Shown: positions 1-8,395 of the stretch, in pieces
How the letters are laid out: each line of letters starts with the position of its first letter
Position numbering within the stretch: position 1 is the stretch's first letter
From: Phycicoccus flavus
GTDB lineage: Bacteria > Actinomycetota > Actinomycetes > Actinomycetales > Dermatophilaceae
Length of the DNA stretch: 45,686 bases
Reading direction: 5' to 3'
NCBI RefSeq assembly: GCF_004025965.2
Contig: NZ_SAYU02000030.1
Coordinates: forward strand, 1-45,686
Translations under genes and position numbers: made by a program
The notes under the pieces: generated by a model
What the model saw: the letters and a program-made list of their open reading frames with translations, nothing else
Told to the model about the DNA's origin: nothing
The model's database searches: none

Positions 1-27
1 AGTCAGACGAGCGTTAGCGTGGGCCAC
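1..27 (-). CDS. IS481-family transposase, N-terminus only (runs off left edge)
   Basis: Nine codons are visible on the minus strand from a GTG at 27-25, reading M-A-H-A-N-A-R-L-T before the window ends. This opening (S/A-H-A-N-A-x-L-T) is characteristic of actinobacterial IS481-family DDE transposases, which continue with a helix-turn-helix and an rve integrase core outside this window. A strong Shine-Dalgarno GGAGG (reverse of 33-37) lies 5 nt before the GTG, supporting this start. Family assignment rests on nine residues and the ribosome binding site, so it is a recognition call. Whether the gene is intact cannot be seen. The IS end is not resolved; possible termini lie in about 51-82. Confidence 0.6.
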
Positions 28-82
28 GAGAACCTCCGGGCGGAGTAGGACTTAGACACCCACACCCCACCCGGAGGTTCTC
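28..82 (-). promoter_or_regulatory. Perfect 13-bp inverted repeat that can sequester the transposase RBS
   Basis: Arms GAGAACCTCCGGG (28-40) and CCCGGAGGTTCTC (70-82) are exact reverse complements separated by 29 nt. On the minus-strand transcript the second arm holds the GGAGG ribosome binding site directly before the transposase GTG at 27. RNA started upstream of the IS would fold and hide the site, while RNA started inside the loop would lack the first arm. Such protection from readthrough translation is known for other IS elements (IS10, IS50, IS200); its use here is inference. Confidence 0.6.
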
Positions 83-129
83 CTCGTCGTCAACGCCTAT
101 CCGTCACCAACGTCCTGGCCGGGTACACC

Positions 130-135
130 TAGGGT
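130..135 (+). promoter_or_regulatory. -10 box for leaderless aminotransferase mRNA
   Basis: TAGGGT fits the actinobacterial TAnnnT -10 and is followed by exactly 6 nt before the ATG at 142. No ribosome binding site is seen, so transcription probably starts at the start codon. Confidence 0.6.
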
Positions 136-141
136 GGCGCC

Positions 142-1293
142 ATGAGCGAGGAGATCCTGGGGGCGGACGAGGCCGAGCTGCGCGCGACGCGCACGAGCGT
201 CAAGTGGCGGGCCTACGGCCCGGACGTCCTGCCCCTGTGGGTGGCCGAGATGGACGCGCGCCCGTGTCCGCCCGTCGTCGAGGCGGTGACCGCCGCCGTC
301 GCCCGGGGTGACACCGGGTACGGCTGGGGGCCGGGCTACGCCGCCGAGGTCACCCGCTACGTCGCGGACTCCTGGGGCTACGCGGTCGACCCCGCGGACA
401 CGGCCGTCGTCGCCGACGTGATGACCGGGGCGAGCCAGATGCTCCGGGTGCTCACCGACGAGGGCGGTCCGGTGGTCGTCTCGCCGCCGGTGTACGACGC
501 GTTCTTCGGCTTCGTCGAAGCCGTCGGACGGCGGCGGGTGGAGGCCCCGCTCGGGGCGGACGGCCGGCTCGACCCGGCCTCCCTGGAGCGCGCCTTCGCG
601 GACGCCACCGCGGGGGGCGTGCGGGCCGCCTACCTCCTGTGCAACCCACAGAACCCGACCGGCGCGGTGCACTCGGCCGACGAGCTGGCGGCCGTCGCGC
701 AGCTGGCCGAGCGGTACGGCGTCCGCGTCGTCAGCGACGAGATCCACGCACCGCTGGTCCACCCGGGGGGACGGGCCTTCACGCCGTACCTCTCGGTGCC
801 CGGCGCCGAGCGGGGCATCGCCGTGTTCTCGCCGTCGAAGGGCTGGAACCTCGCCGGCCTGAAGTCCGGGGCGGTCCTCGCCGGCCCGGGCGCCCGTGCG
901 GACCTGGCCCGCCTGCCCGAGATGTACACCCACGGCTCCTCGCACCTCGGCGAGATCGCGCACGTCGCCGCCATGCGCGAGGGCCGCGAGTGGCAGGCGG
1001 CGCTGCTCGGCGAGCTGACCGCCAACCGCGACCTGCTGGGGCGCCTGCTCGCGGAGCACCTGCCGGGCGTGCGCTGGAGCGTGCCCGAGGCGACCTACCT
1101 CGCCTGGCTGGACTGCCGGGACCTCGGGCTCGGGGACGACCCCGCCGCGGTGTTCCGGGAGAAGGGGCGGGTCGCCCTCGGCATCGGCACCCGCTACGGC
1201 GCGCAGGACGGGCGCGGCTTCGTCCGGCTCAACTTCGCGACGTCGCCGGCGATCCTTCAGGAGGCCGTGCGCCGGATGGCCTCGGTGCTCTGA
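142..1293 (+). CDS. MalY/PatB-family PLP aminotransferase / cysteine-S-conjugate beta-lyase
   Basis: The 383-residue protein is a class I/II fold-type I PLP enzyme of the MalY/PatB branch, which cleaves C-S bonds in cystathionine or cysteine conjugates and yields pyruvate, ammonia and a thiol. Family marks are the N-terminal L-P-L-W-V-A-E-M-D (30-38), the N-P-Q-N-P-T-G cofactor loop (168-174), S-D-E-I-H (198-202) and the Schiff-base lysine K233 in S-P-S-K-G-W-N-L-A-G. Length is normal for the family (about 380-395). The ATG is chosen because a -10 box sits 6 nt upstream. It is monocistronic and converges on the methyltransferase gene with a 10-nt gap. Substrate is not predictable; a general aminotransferase role is the main alternative. 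Confidence 0.85.
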   Translation: MSEEILGADEAELRATRTSVKWRAYGPDVLPLWVAEMDARPCPPVVEAVTAAVARGDTGYGWGPGYAAEVTRYVADSWGYAVDPADTAVVADVMTGASQMLRVLTDEGGPVVVSPPVYDAFFGFVEAVGRRRVEAPLGADGRLDPASLERAFADATAGGVRAAYLLCNPQNPTGAVHSADELAAVAQLAERYGVRVVSDEIHAPLVHPGGRAFTPYLSVPGAERGIAVFSPSKGWNLAGLKSGAVLAGPGARADLARLPEMYTHGSSHLGEIAHVAAMREGREWQAALLGELTANRDLLGRLLAEHLPGVRWSVPEATYLAWLDCRDLGLGDDPAAVFREKGRVALGIGTRYGAQDGRGFVRLNFATSPAILQEAVRRMASVL

Positions 1294-1303
1294 ACCGGCG
1301 CCG

Positions 1304-1999
1304 TCAGCCCGCCCCGGCGGGTGGGTCCCGGTGCAGCACCGCGACCCAGAGGTCGGCGCCGCCCGGGCTCCCGGGCAGGGGCCGCCGCTCGAGGCGGTCC
1401 AGGTGAACCTCGTCGGTGGCCAGCGCCCGCACCTCGTCCTCGTCGAGGGGCCACGGCGGCTCGGCCGGCGAAGGCGCGCCGCGCTCCCGGACGAGCTGCG
1501 CGACGAGCAGCGTGCCGCCCGGGGCGAGGAGGGAGCGCACGGCCGTCGTCGCCCGGTGCCGGACCGTGGCGGGCAGCGCCTGGAGGGTGAAGACCTCGAC
1601 GACGAGGTCGAAGACCCCGACGAGGTCGTCCGGCAGGTCCAGCAGGTCCGCGACCCGGTAGTCGACGGCGGAGTCGGGGTAGCGGCTCGTCACGAGGTCG
1701 ACGGCGGAGGGGGCGACGTCGAAGGCCGTCGTCGCCCAGCCGTGGACCGCGAGGTGCTCGGCGTCGGCGCCCAGGCCCGCGCCGACGACGACGGCGCGCC
1801 GTCCCTCCCCCGGGCCGGTCGCGGCGACGAGCTCGGCCACCGCGGGGAAGGGCGCGGTGCGCGACCACGGCAGGTCGAGCTGCCCCCGTGCGGCCTCGCC
1901 CCACAGCTCCTCGTACCAGCGGGTCGGCTCGCCGTCGGCCACCGCCCGCACCGCGAGGACGGCGGTGCGCGGAGCCCAGGCGCGCTCGCCCCCGGTCAC
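1304..1999 (-). CDS. Class I SAM-dependent methyltransferase (TPMT/Methyltransf-like)
   Basis: About 231 residues with a Rossmann methyltransferase fold. Motif I is visible as A-V-V-V-G-A-G-L-G-A-D near residues 69-79, the acidic residue after strand 2 is in T-A-F-D-V-A-P-S, and motif IV is in F-D-L-V-V-E-V-F-T-L. The shape resembles thiopurine/tellurite-type methyltransferases, cytosolic enzymes that often act on small thiols or metalloids; the true substrate is unknown. The GTG at 1999 is preferred because GAGGAG lies 5 nt upstream and it makes a 4-nt GTGA overlap with the preceding small ORF; a GTG at 2005 is also in frame but has no spacing for a ribosome site. It is the second gene of a two-gene unit driven from about 2137-2142. 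Confidence 0.8.
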   Translation of the reverse strand: MTGGERAWAPRTAVLAVRAVADGEPTRWYEELWGEAARGQLDLPWSRTAPFPAVAELVAATGPGEGRRAVVVGAGLGADAEHLAVHGWATTAFDVAPSAVDLVTSRYPDSAVDYRVADLLDLPDDLVGVFDLVVEVFTLQALPATVRHRATTAVRSLLAPGGTLLVAQLVRERGAPSPAEPPWPLDEDEVRALATDEVHLDRLERRPLPGSPGGADLWVAVLHRDPPAGAG

Positions 2000-2106
2000 T
2001 CCCACTCCTCGCGCCGGCGCGGGCGCAGCGTCCGGCGCGGCGAGGTCCTGTCCCGGGGCCAGATGCCCGCGACGAGGTCGAGCAGGAAGTCCATGATCGC
2101 GTGCAT
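1996..2106 (-). CDS. Small 36-residue protein coupled to the methyltransferase
   Basis: The ATG at 2106 is preceded by GGAGGGG about 8 nt upstream and by a TAGCGT -10 box at 2142-2137, so it is the first start codon on the transcript. The product has a hydrophobic N-terminal half (M-H-A-I-M-D-F-L-L-D-L-V-A-G-I-W) and a strongly basic C-terminal half rich in Arg. Its TGA overlaps the downstream GTG start by 4 nt, the usual sign of translational coupling. I do not recognise a family. It may be a membrane-touching small protein or a leader whose translation opens the methyltransferase start. Promoter, ribosome site and coupling argue that it is translated. Confidence 0.55.
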   Translation of the reverse strand: MHAIMDFLLDLVAGIWPRDRTSPRRTLRPRRREEWE

Positions 2107-2136
2107 CGTCGCAGCCCCTCCGGTCGGTCCGGGACC

Positions 2137-2142
2137 ACGCTA
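2137..2142 (-). promoter_or_regulatory. -10 box for small ORF and methyltransferase
   Basis: On the minus strand TAGCGT (2142-2137) fits TAnnnT. A start of transcription near 2130 would give a leader of about 24 nt containing the GGAGGGG ribosome site of the 36-codon ORF. Confidence 0.5.
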
Positions 2143-2260
2143 GCCCCCGTCGGGGCTCGCGGTCAGTCTCTGCGGCCGCGCGGGGTCCGGCGTCGCGTGT
2201 CCGGGCCCAGGAGCACGAGAGCGGCCGGCCGACATCCGTCGACCGGCCGCTGACCTCGCG

Positions 2261-2334
<74 letters not shown>

Positions 2335-2487
2335 TGGCTGCTCCCGCAGGAGCGTCGAAACCTTATCCCACCGGCTCGGCGCCGACCCAATCGGTCCGGA
2401 GCCGGCCGCGGCACTGGACAAGGGAAGTCCGGGGTTCGCGCGCCCGGTCTTCCGGTGTGTACCCCGGCCTTCCCGGATGGGGCGGGA

Positions 2488-2546
2488 AAGTCGGGGCGCG
2501 GGAGGGGCGGGAACGTCGGGGCGCGGGAGGGGCGGGAACGTCGGGG
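2488..2546. repeat. Short imperfect tandem repeat downstream of der
   Basis: A unit of about 26 nt built on CGGGGCGCGGGAGGGGCGGGAA-type sequence occurs twice and a degenerate third time between tRNA-Pro and der. It has no coding frame I would support and lies just after the der stop codon. Slippage-prone GC-rich filler is the simplest reading. Confidence 0.4.
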
Positions 2547-2563
2547 CGAGGGTGGGGGCGGGG

Positions 2564-4033
2564 TCAGCGGCGGTTGCGGCGCTTCTCGCGGACCCGGACG
2601 CTGATCTCGATCGGGGTGCCCTCGAAGCCGAACTCCTCGCGCAGCCGGCGCTCGACGAAGCGGCGGTAGCCGGCCTCGATGAAGCCCGAGGCGAAGAGGA
2701 CGAACCGCGGCGGGCGCGTCCCGGCCTGGGTGGCGAAGAGGATCCGCGGCTGCTTGCCGCCGCGCACCGGGTGCGGGTGGGCCGCGACGACCTCGCCGAG
2801 GAAGGCGTTGAGCCGCGCGGTCGGGATGCGCGACTCCCAGGAGTCCAGCGCCCGGTCGATGGCCGGGACGAGCCGCTCGAGGTGCCGGCCGGTGCGGGCG
2901 GACACGTTGACGCGCGGCGCCCAGGGGATCTGGACGAGGTCGCGCTCGATCTCCCGCTCGAGGAAGTGCCGGCGCTCCTCGTCGGTGAGGTCCCACTTGT
3001 TGTAGGCGACGACGAGCGCGCGCCCGGCGTCGATGACCTGCTGGACGATCCGGACGTCCTGCTCGGCGAGGGTCTCGTGGGCGTCGACGAGGACCACGGC
3101 GACCTCGGCCTTCTCCAGCGCCGTCTGGGTGCGCAGCGAGGCGTAGAAGTCGGCGCCGCGGGTCTGGTGCACGCGGCGCCGGATGCCGGCGGTGTCTACG
3201 AACCGCCAGGTCCGCCCGCCGAGCTCGACGATCTCGTCGACGGGGTCGCGGGTGGTGCCGGCGACGTCGTCGACGACGACCCGGTCGGTGCCGGTCAGCT
3301 TGTTGAGCATCGAGGACTTGCCGACGTTGGGCCGCCCGAGCAGCGCGACCCGCCGGGGCCCGCCGCGCCCGTAGGCGGCGACCTGGGAGACGGTCGGCAG
3401 CACCTCGAGCAGCGCGTCGAGGACGTCGCCGCTCCCCCGCCCGTGCAGCGCCGACACCGGCCAGGGCTGCCCCAGGCCGAGGTTCCACAGGGCGGCGGCG
3501 TCGGCCTCGGTGCGCTCGTCGTCGACCTTGTTGGCGACGAGGACCACCGGCTTGCCCGACCGGCGCAGCAGCCGGACGACCGCGGCGTCGTCGTCGGTGG
3601 CCCCGACCGTGGCGTCGACGACGAAGAGGACGGCGTCGGCGAGGTCGACGGCGATCTCGGCCTGCTCGGCGACCCGCAGGTGGATGCCGGTGGCGTCGAC
3701 CGCCCAGCCGCCGGTGTCGACGAGGGTGAAGCGGCGCCCGGACCAGTCGGCGTCGTAGGCCACCCGGTCGCGGGTGACGCCGGGGACGTCCTCGACGACG
3801 GCCTCGCGGCGGCCGAGCACCCGGTTGACGAGGGTGGACTTGCCGACGTTCGGCCGGCCGACGACGGCGACGACCGGCGCCGGGGCGACGATCTGGCCGT
3901 CCTCGTCGACGAGGCCCTCGGCCTCGAGCAGGGCGCGGTCCTCGTCGGAGAGCTCGAACTCCTCGAGTCCGGCCCGCAGCGCGCGCTCGACGGCGGCGGG
4001 GTCGCGGGTCTGGGTCGGCTCCTCGGTACTCAC
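2564..4033 (-). CDS. der: Ribosome-assembly GTPase Der (EngA)
   Basis: Der is an essential double-GTPase for 50S subunit maturation. Two G domains in tandem are visible: the first carries G-R-P-N-V-G-K-S-T and N-K-V-D, the second [10 protein letters not shown] and N-K-W-D. A C-terminal KH-like domain ends in basic R-E-K-R-R-N-R-R. Length of 489-495 aa includes an N-terminal extension of about 55 residues before the first P-loop, common in actinobacteria. Two GTG starts are possible: 4051 and 4033. I favour 4033 because a -10-like GACAAT stands 6 nt before it; this choice is weak. It lies 82 nt after cmk on the same strand, the conserved actinobacterial cmk-der order. Confidence 0.95.
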   Translation of the reverse strand: MSTEEPTQTRDPAAVERALRAGLEEFELSDEDRALLEAEGLVDEDGQIVAPAPVVAVVGRPNVGKSTLVNRVLGRREAVVEDVPGVTRDRVAYDADWSGRRFTLVDTGGWAVDATGIHLRVAEQAEIAVDLADAVLFVVDATVGATDDDAAVVRLLRRSGKPVVLVANKVDDERTEADAAALWNLGLGQPWPVSALHGRGSGDVLDALLEVLPTVSQVAAYGRGGPRRVALLGRPNVGKSSMLNKLTGTDRVVVDDVAGTTRDPVDEIVELGGRTWRFVDTAGIRRRVHQTRGADFYASLRTQTALEKAEVAVVLVDAHETLAEQDVRIVQQVIDAGRALVVAYNKWDLTDEERRHFLEREIERDLVQIPWAPRVNVSARTGRHLERLVPAIDRALDSWESRIPTARLNAFLGEVVAAHPHPVRGGKQPRILFATQAGTRPPRFVLFASGFIEAGYRRFVERRLREEFGFEGTPIEISVRVREKRRNRR

Positions 4034-4115
4034 CCGACCATTGTCCCGCACCCCCGCGGGTGGTCCGGACCACGCCGGACGCGGCCGCTGGGGGCCGCGG
4101 GCGGGCCGCCCCGGC

Positions 4116-4814
4116 TCAGGCGCCGTCGGCCGCGGTCTCCCCCGCGACGACGTCGAGCACGGCCTCGATGCTGCCCTCCAGCGACAGGTCCGAGGTGTCG
4201 ACGAGGGTGACGCCCTCGGCGGCCTCGTCGAACCGCGAGACGGTCGAGTCGTCGCGGTCCCGGCGCACGACCTGGTCGCGGGTGGCCTCGAGCGAGGAGG
4301 CGTCGGCGTCCCCGTGCAGCTCGGTGCTGCGCCGCCGCAGCCGGGCCTCCTCGGAGGCGGTGAGCAGCACCCGCACCCGGGCGTCCGGGGCGACGACGGT
4401 GGTGATGTCGCGGCCCTCGGCGACGACCCCGCCGGTGCGCTGCGCGATGCTCGCCATGAGGTCGCGCTGGCGCTGCTGGAGCACGGGACGGACCTCGCGG
4501 TTCGTCGCGACGGCGGACACCGCGGTGCTCACCTCCGTGGTGCGGATCGCGGCGGTGACGTCGGTGCCGTCCACCGTGACGCGCACCTCGCCGGGGTCGG
4601 TGCCGAGGTCCAGCGGCAGCGTGCGGGCGGCCTGCGCCACCGCGGCCACGTCGGCGAGGTCGGTGCCGCGCTCCAGGCACCACCAGGTGAGGGCGCGGTA
4701 CATCGCGCCGGTGTCGAGGTAGCCGACCCCGAGCCGCTCCGCGACCGCCCGGGCGACGGTGCTCTTGCCGGACCCGGACGGCCCGTCGATGGCGATGGTG
4801 AGCGGGGTGGTCAT
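4116..4814 (-). CDS. cmk: Cytidylate kinase
   Basis: The 232-residue protein phosphorylates CMP and dCMP with ATP in pyrimidine nucleotide recycling. The P-loop G-P-S-G-S-G-K-S-T is at about residues 10-18, followed by the family hallmark Y-L-D-T-G-A-M-Y-R. The insert unique to bacterial CMP kinases and the E-G-R-D-I-T-T-V-V segment with the C-terminal lid helices are present. Length is typical (about 220-235). The ATG at 4814 has a TAGGCT box 8 nt upstream, so cmk-der may have its own near-leaderless promoter although tyrA ends only 23 nt before it. Confidence 0.95.
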   Translation of the reverse strand: MTTPLTIAIDGPSGSGKSTVARAVAERLGVGYLDTGAMYRALTWWCLERGTDLADVAAVAQAARTLPLDLGTDPGEVRVTVDGTDVTAAIRTTEVSTAVSAVATNREVRPVLQQRQRDLMASIAQRTGGVVAEGRDITTVVAPDARVRVLLTASEEARLRRRSTELHGDADASSLEATRDQVVRRDRDDSTVSRFDEAAEGVTLVDTSDLSLEGSIEAVLDVVAGETAADGA

Positions 4815-4822
4815 GGCCGCCG

Positions 4823-4828
4823 AGCCTA
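4823..4828 (-). promoter_or_regulatory. -10 box for cmk
   Basis: TAGGCT reads on the minus strand (4828-4823), 8 nt before the cmk ATG and just after the tyrA stop. It is consistent with a second promoter inside the gene run. Confidence 0.4.
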
Positions 4829-4837
4829 GCGGCGGGC

Positions 4838-5920
4838 TCAGCCGTGGATGCGCCAGCCCCGGCCCGCCAGGCCCTCGGCGAGGGCGGCGGCGGCGGCCGG
4901 CACGACGTCGACCTCGGCGACGCCGAAGTCCTGGCCGAGCCCGTGGTCGAGGTGGAACTCCTCGATGTTGGCGCCGATCTCGCCGACGTCGGCGAACAGC
5001 CGGCCGAGCTGCCCGGGCTCGTCGGGGACGAGGACCCGGACCGTCTCGTAGACCGTCGACGCGCCGCCGTGCTTGCCGGGGATGCGGGCCTGGCCGGCGT
5101 TGCCGGCGGCGATGGTCCGGGCGATGGTGCCGCGGGCGCCCGGGGCGTCGTCACCGGCCTCCAGGGCCGCGAGGGCGGCGACGACGGCGGTGAGGTCGTC
5201 GGCCAGCCCGGTGAGCACCGCCCGGACGGCGCGGGCGTTGCCCGCGAGGATCTGGGTCCACAGGTGCGGGTCGCTGGCCGCGATCCGGGTGACGTCGCGC
5301 AGCCCCTGGCCGGCGAGGGCGACGGCGTCCTCGTCGAGGTCCTCCAGGCGGGCGGCGACGAGGCTCGCCGCCAGCTGGGGCACGTGCGAGACGGCGGCGA
5401 CGGCCCGGTCGTGGACGTCGGGCGGGACCTCGCGGACGGCGGCGCCGGTGGCGCGGGCCACCTCGGCGACCCGGGCGGTCACCTCCGGGCGGGTGTCCGG
5501 GGTCGGGGTGAGCACCCAGGCGCGGCCGTCGAAGAGGTCGTGACGTCCGGCGACGGCGCCGGAACGCTCCCGACCGGCCATCGGGTGCGAGCCGCAGTAG
5601 CGCGTCGTGTCGCCCCCGGCGGCCCGGACCGCCGCGAGGACGGTGCCCTTGACCGACGCGACGTCGGTGACGGCGGCCTCCGGGAAGCGGACGAGGGCGC
5701 CGAGGACGCAGCGGGCGACGACGTCGGGCGGCGCGGCCACGACGACGAGCTCGGGGTCGGGCTCCTCCCCCGCCGTGGGCAGCCGGCCGGCGCCGAGGTC
5801 GCGGGCCAGCGCGGCGTGCGTGGGGATGGCGTCCTCGAGGGTCACCTCGTCGCCGTGGCGGGTGAGCGCCAGCCCGAGCGAGGTGCCGATGAGCCCGGTG
5901 CCGACGACGTGGACGCGCAT
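4838..5920 (-). CDS. tyrA: Prephenate dehydrogenase
   Basis: The 360-residue protein performs NAD-dependent oxidative decarboxylation of prephenate to 4-hydroxyphenylpyruvate, leading to tyrosine. The N-terminal Rossmann motif V-G-T-G-L-I-G-T-S-L-G is at residues 5-15. The catalytic segment G-S-H-P-M-A-G-R-E is near 114-122 and matches the His/Arg active site of TyrA enzymes. A C-terminal ACT-like domain is suggested by V-L-V-P-D-E-P-G-Q-L-G-R-L-F and would allow tyrosine feedback. The ATG has GGGGAG 5 nt upstream. It lies 16 nt after rluB in the rluB-tyrA-cmk-der order seen in several Micrococcales. Confidence 0.92.
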   Translation of the reverse strand: MRVHVVGTGLIGTSLGLALTRHGDEVTLEDAIPTHAALARDLGAGRLPTAGEEPDPELVVVAAPPDVVARCVLGALVRFPEAAVTDVASVKGTVLAAVRAAGGDTTRYCGSHPMAGRERSGAVAGRHDLFDGRAWVLTPTPDTRPEVTARVAEVARATGAAVREVPPDVHDRAVAAVSHVPQLAASLVAARLEDLDEDAVALAGQGLRDVTRIAASDPHLWTQILAGNARAVRAVLTGLADDLTAVVAALAALEAGDDAPGARGTIARTIAAGNAGQARIPGKHGGASTVYETVRVLVPDEPGQLGRLFADVGEIGANIEEFHLDHGLGQDFGVAEVDVVPAAAAALAEGLAGRGWRIHG

Positions 5921-5936
5921 CAGCGCTCCCCGCGCG

Positions 5937-6827
5937 TCACAGGCCCGCGGCCTTGTAGAGCGCCGCGACCTCCGCCGCCGTGAGCGCCCGCCACTTGCCC
6001 GGCTTGGTGTCGCCGAGCCGGACGGGGCCGACCTCGGTGCGCACGAGCGAGATGACCGGGTGTCCGACGGCGTCGAGCATCCGCCGCACGATGTGCTTGC
6101 GGCCCTCGTGGAGGACGACCTCGACGAGCGCCTTGCCGGGCTGGGAGTCGACGACCCGGAAGGAGTCGACGGACACCGGCCCGTCCTCCAGCTCGACGCC
6201 CTCGCGGAGGCGCCGGCCGAGGTCGCGCGGCACCGGCCCGGGGATCTGCGCGAGGTAGGTCTTGAGCACGCCGTAGCGCGGGTGCTGCAGCCGGTGCGCG
6301 AGGTCGCCGTCGTTGGTGAGCAGCAGCAACCCCTCGGTGTCGGCGTCGAGCCGCCCGACGTGGAACAGCCGCTCCTTGCGGGCGCCGACGTAGTCGCCGA
6401 TGTCGACCCGGCCGAGCTCGTCGCTCATCGACGTCACGACGTTGAGCGGCTTGTTAAAGGCGAGGTAGACCCGCGACTCGTCGAGCTGGACGCGCTCGCC
6501 GTCGACGTGGACGACCTGCGTGGGGCGGATACGGACCCCGAGCTCGGTGACGGTCTGGCCGTCGACCTCGACCCGGCCCTGGGCGATGAGGTCCTCGCAG
6601 ACCCGACGCGAGCCGACGCCGGCGGCGGCGAGCAGCTTCTGGAGCCGGACGCCGTCGGGGTCGTGGACGTCGACCACGGGCCGCTGCGGCTCGGGCTTGG
6701 TGCGGGTCGGCTGGCTCCTGCGGGTGTTGCCGACGCCGGGCGGGCGGCCGGGCTGCTGCCCGCTCCCCCGCTGACGCTGCTGGCGGTCGCCGGCGCGCCG
6801 GCCTCCTCGGCCCTTGGGCGGGGTCAT
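5937..6827 (-). CDS. rluB: 23S rRNA pseudouridine synthase RluB-type
   Basis: The 296-residue enzyme isomerises uridine in large-subunit rRNA. A basic low-complexity tail (1-50) precedes an S4 RNA-binding domain (about 60-120, starting L-Q-K-L-L-A-A-A-G-V-G-S-R-R). The RsuA/RluB catalytic core has G-R-L-D-A-D-T-E-G-L-L-L-L-T-N-D-G, with the aspartate of R-L-D as nucleophile, and R-K-H-I-V-R-R-M near the end. The ATG overlaps the scpB stop by 4 nt (ATGA), placing it in the parA-scpA-scpB-rluB operon. Exact uridine target cannot be read from sequence. Confidence 0.93.
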   Translation of the reverse strand: MTPPKGRGGRRAGDRQQRQRGSGQQPGRPPGVGNTRRSQPTRTKPEPQRPVVDVHDPDGVRLQKLLAAAGVGSRRVCEDLIAQGRVEVDGQTVTELGVRIRPTQVVHVDGERVQLDESRVYLAFNKPLNVVTSMSDELGRVDIGDYVGARKERLFHVGRLDADTEGLLLLTNDGDLAHRLQHPRYGVLKTYLAQIPGPVPRDLGRRLREGVELEDGPVSVDSFRVVDSQPGKALVEVVLHEGRKHIVRRMLDAVGHPVISLVRTEVGPVRLGDTKPGKWRALTAAEVAALYKAAGL

Positions 6828-7456
6828 CCGCGGCCTCCTTCGGCGATCTCGTCGAGCACGTCGACCTCGGGCAGGAACGGCGCGAGCGCCGGCAGCTCCT
6901 CGAGCCCGCCGAGGCCGAGGCGCTCCAGGAAGTACGACGTCGTGCCGTACAGGGTGGCCGTGGACTCCGGGTCCTGCCCGACCTCCTCGACGAGCCCCCG
7001 GGTGAGCAGGGTGCGGATGACGCCGTCGACGTTGACGCCGCGCACGGCCGCGACCCGTGAGCGGGACACCGGCTGGCGGTAGGCGATGACGGCGAGGGTC
7101 TCCAGCGAGGCCTGGGTGAGCCGGGCCTGCTGGCCGTCGAGGACGAAGCGCTCGACGACCGGGGCGTACTCGTGGCGGCTGTACATCCGCCAGCCGCCGC
7201 CGACCTCGCGCAGGGTGAAGCCGCGGCGCTGCTCGGCGTAGCCGGCCTCGAGGTCGGCGAGGGCGTCGCGCACGAGGTCGGTGGGCTGCTCCAGGGCCGA
7301 GGCGAGCGCGGCGGTCGTCACCGGCTCGTCGACGACCATGAGCACGGCCTCGAGGGCGGCCGGGATGCCGCCCGGGAAGTCGGCGACGTCGAAGGCCAGC
7401 TGGTCCTCGGGCGTGGGCGGCGACGGCTCCCCGGTGGGGGCGTCGTGGTCACTCAT
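6824..7456 (-). CDS. scpB: Segregation and condensation protein B
   Basis: ScpB is the winged-helix (kite) partner of ScpA and SMC in chromosome condensation. The 210-residue protein begins with an acidic Pro-rich leader and carries two winged-helix domains. A recognisable core is L-E-T-L-A-V-I-A-Y-R-Q-P-V-S-R followed by R-G-V-N-V-D-G-V-I-R-T-L. Length is normal. The ATG at 7456 overlaps the end of scpA by 8 nt and its stop overlaps rluB by 4 nt, so the three genes are translated as a coupled set. Confidence 0.95.
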   Translation of the reverse strand: MSDHDAPTGEPSPPTPEDQLAFDVADFPGGIPAALEAVLMVVDEPVTTAALASALEQPTDLVRDALADLEAGYAEQRRGFTLREVGGGWRMYSRHEYAPVVERFVLDGQQARLTQASLETLAVIAYRQPVSRSRVAAVRGVNVDGVIRTLLTRGLVEEVGQDPESTATLYGTTSYFLERLGLGGLEELPALAPFLPEVDVLDEIAEGGRG

Positions 7457-8390
7457 CGGGGGTCTCCTGCGGCGGGGGCTCGGGGGCGGGGGCGGCCGGG
7501 GCGCCGTCCGGCGGCTCGTCGAACTCGCCGGTGACCTCGACCTCGCCGTCGTCGGGGCCGGTCCAGCGGACGGTGAGCTCGGCGAGGGCCTCGGCCTGCT
7601 CGAAGCCGATGGCGGACTCGCGGAACAGCTCGAGGAGGGCGAGGAAGCGGGCGACGACGACGAGCGTGCTGTCGGCGTCCTGGACGAGGCTCCGGAAGGA
7701 CGCGACCCGCTCGCGGCGCAGCCGCGAGCCGAGGACCGCGGCCTGCTCCCGCACGCTGACGGCGGGGGCGTGCAGGTGGGCGAGCCCGACGGTGGGCGGC
7801 GCCTTCGGGGTCATGGCCCGGGCGGCGATCGCGGCCAGCTGCTCGGGGGTCACCGTCATCACCAGCTCGGGGAGCAGGGCCGCGAGGTGCGGCTCCAGGG
7901 CCACCGCGCGCGGGTGCCGGCGGCCCGCCGTGGCCATCCGCTCGCCGAAGGTGCGGGCGATGTCCTTGAAGGCCCGGTACTGCAGCAACCGGGCGAAGAG
8001 GATGTCGCGGGCCTCGATGAGGGCGAGGTCCTCCTCGTCCTCGGGGCCGGCCTGCGGCAGCAGCCGGGCGGCCTTGAGGTCGAGCAGCGTGCTCGCGACC
8101 ACGAGGAACTCGGTGGCCTGCGAGAGGTCCCAGGCGCCGCCGGACTCGCGGGCGGCCCGCAGGTGGGCCATGAACTCGTCGGTGACGCCGGCCAGGGCGA
8201 TCTCGGTGATGTCCAGCCGGTGCTTGCTGATGAGCCCGAGCAGCAGGTCGAACGGGCCCGAGAAGACGTCGAGGTGCACCTCGAACGGCGTCACCGCGGC
8301 CCGGCGGGTGATGACCCCGCCCGGGACGGCCGGCGGCGCCGCGGGCGCGGCGAGCGCGGTGTCCTCCGGCGCCCCGGGGGGCGGGCCCAC
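7449..8390 (-). CDS. scpA: Segregation and condensation protein A (kleisin)
   Basis: ScpA bridges the SMC heads. The conserved N-terminal core F-E-V-H-L-D-V-F-S-G-P-F-D-L-L-L-G-L-I follows a non-conserved Ala/Pro-rich lead, and D-I-T-E-I-A-L and A-T-E-F-L-V-V-A-S-T-L-L follow as expected. A winged helix at the C-terminus ends before an acidic Pro-rich tail. The GTG at 8390 gives 313 residues and lies 5 nt after parA; a GTG at 8294 would remove the non-conserved lead and give 281. The reading frame is open further upstream but there overlaps parA and is not conserved. Confidence 0.93.
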   Translation of the reverse strand: MGPPPGAPEDTALAAPAAPPAVPGGVITRRAAVTPFEVHLDVFSGPFDLLLGLISKHRLDITEIALAGVTDEFMAHLRAARESGGAWDLSQATEFLVVASTLLDLKAARLLPQAGPEDEEDLALIEARDILFARLLQYRAFKDIARTFGERMATAGRRHPRAVALEPHLAALLPELVMTVTPEQLAAIAARAMTPKAPPTVGLAHLHAPAVSVREQAAVLGSRLRRERVASFRSLVQDADSTLVVVARFLALLELFRESAIGFEQAEALAELTVRWTGPDDGEVEVTGEFDEPPDGAPAAPAPEPPPQETPDE

Positions 8391-8395
8391 CGGGG

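Noticed and set aside
2335-2563. Possible CRISPR-like or regulatory repeats after der
   Set aside because: The repeats are short, imperfect and without spacers; they look like GC-rich slippage.
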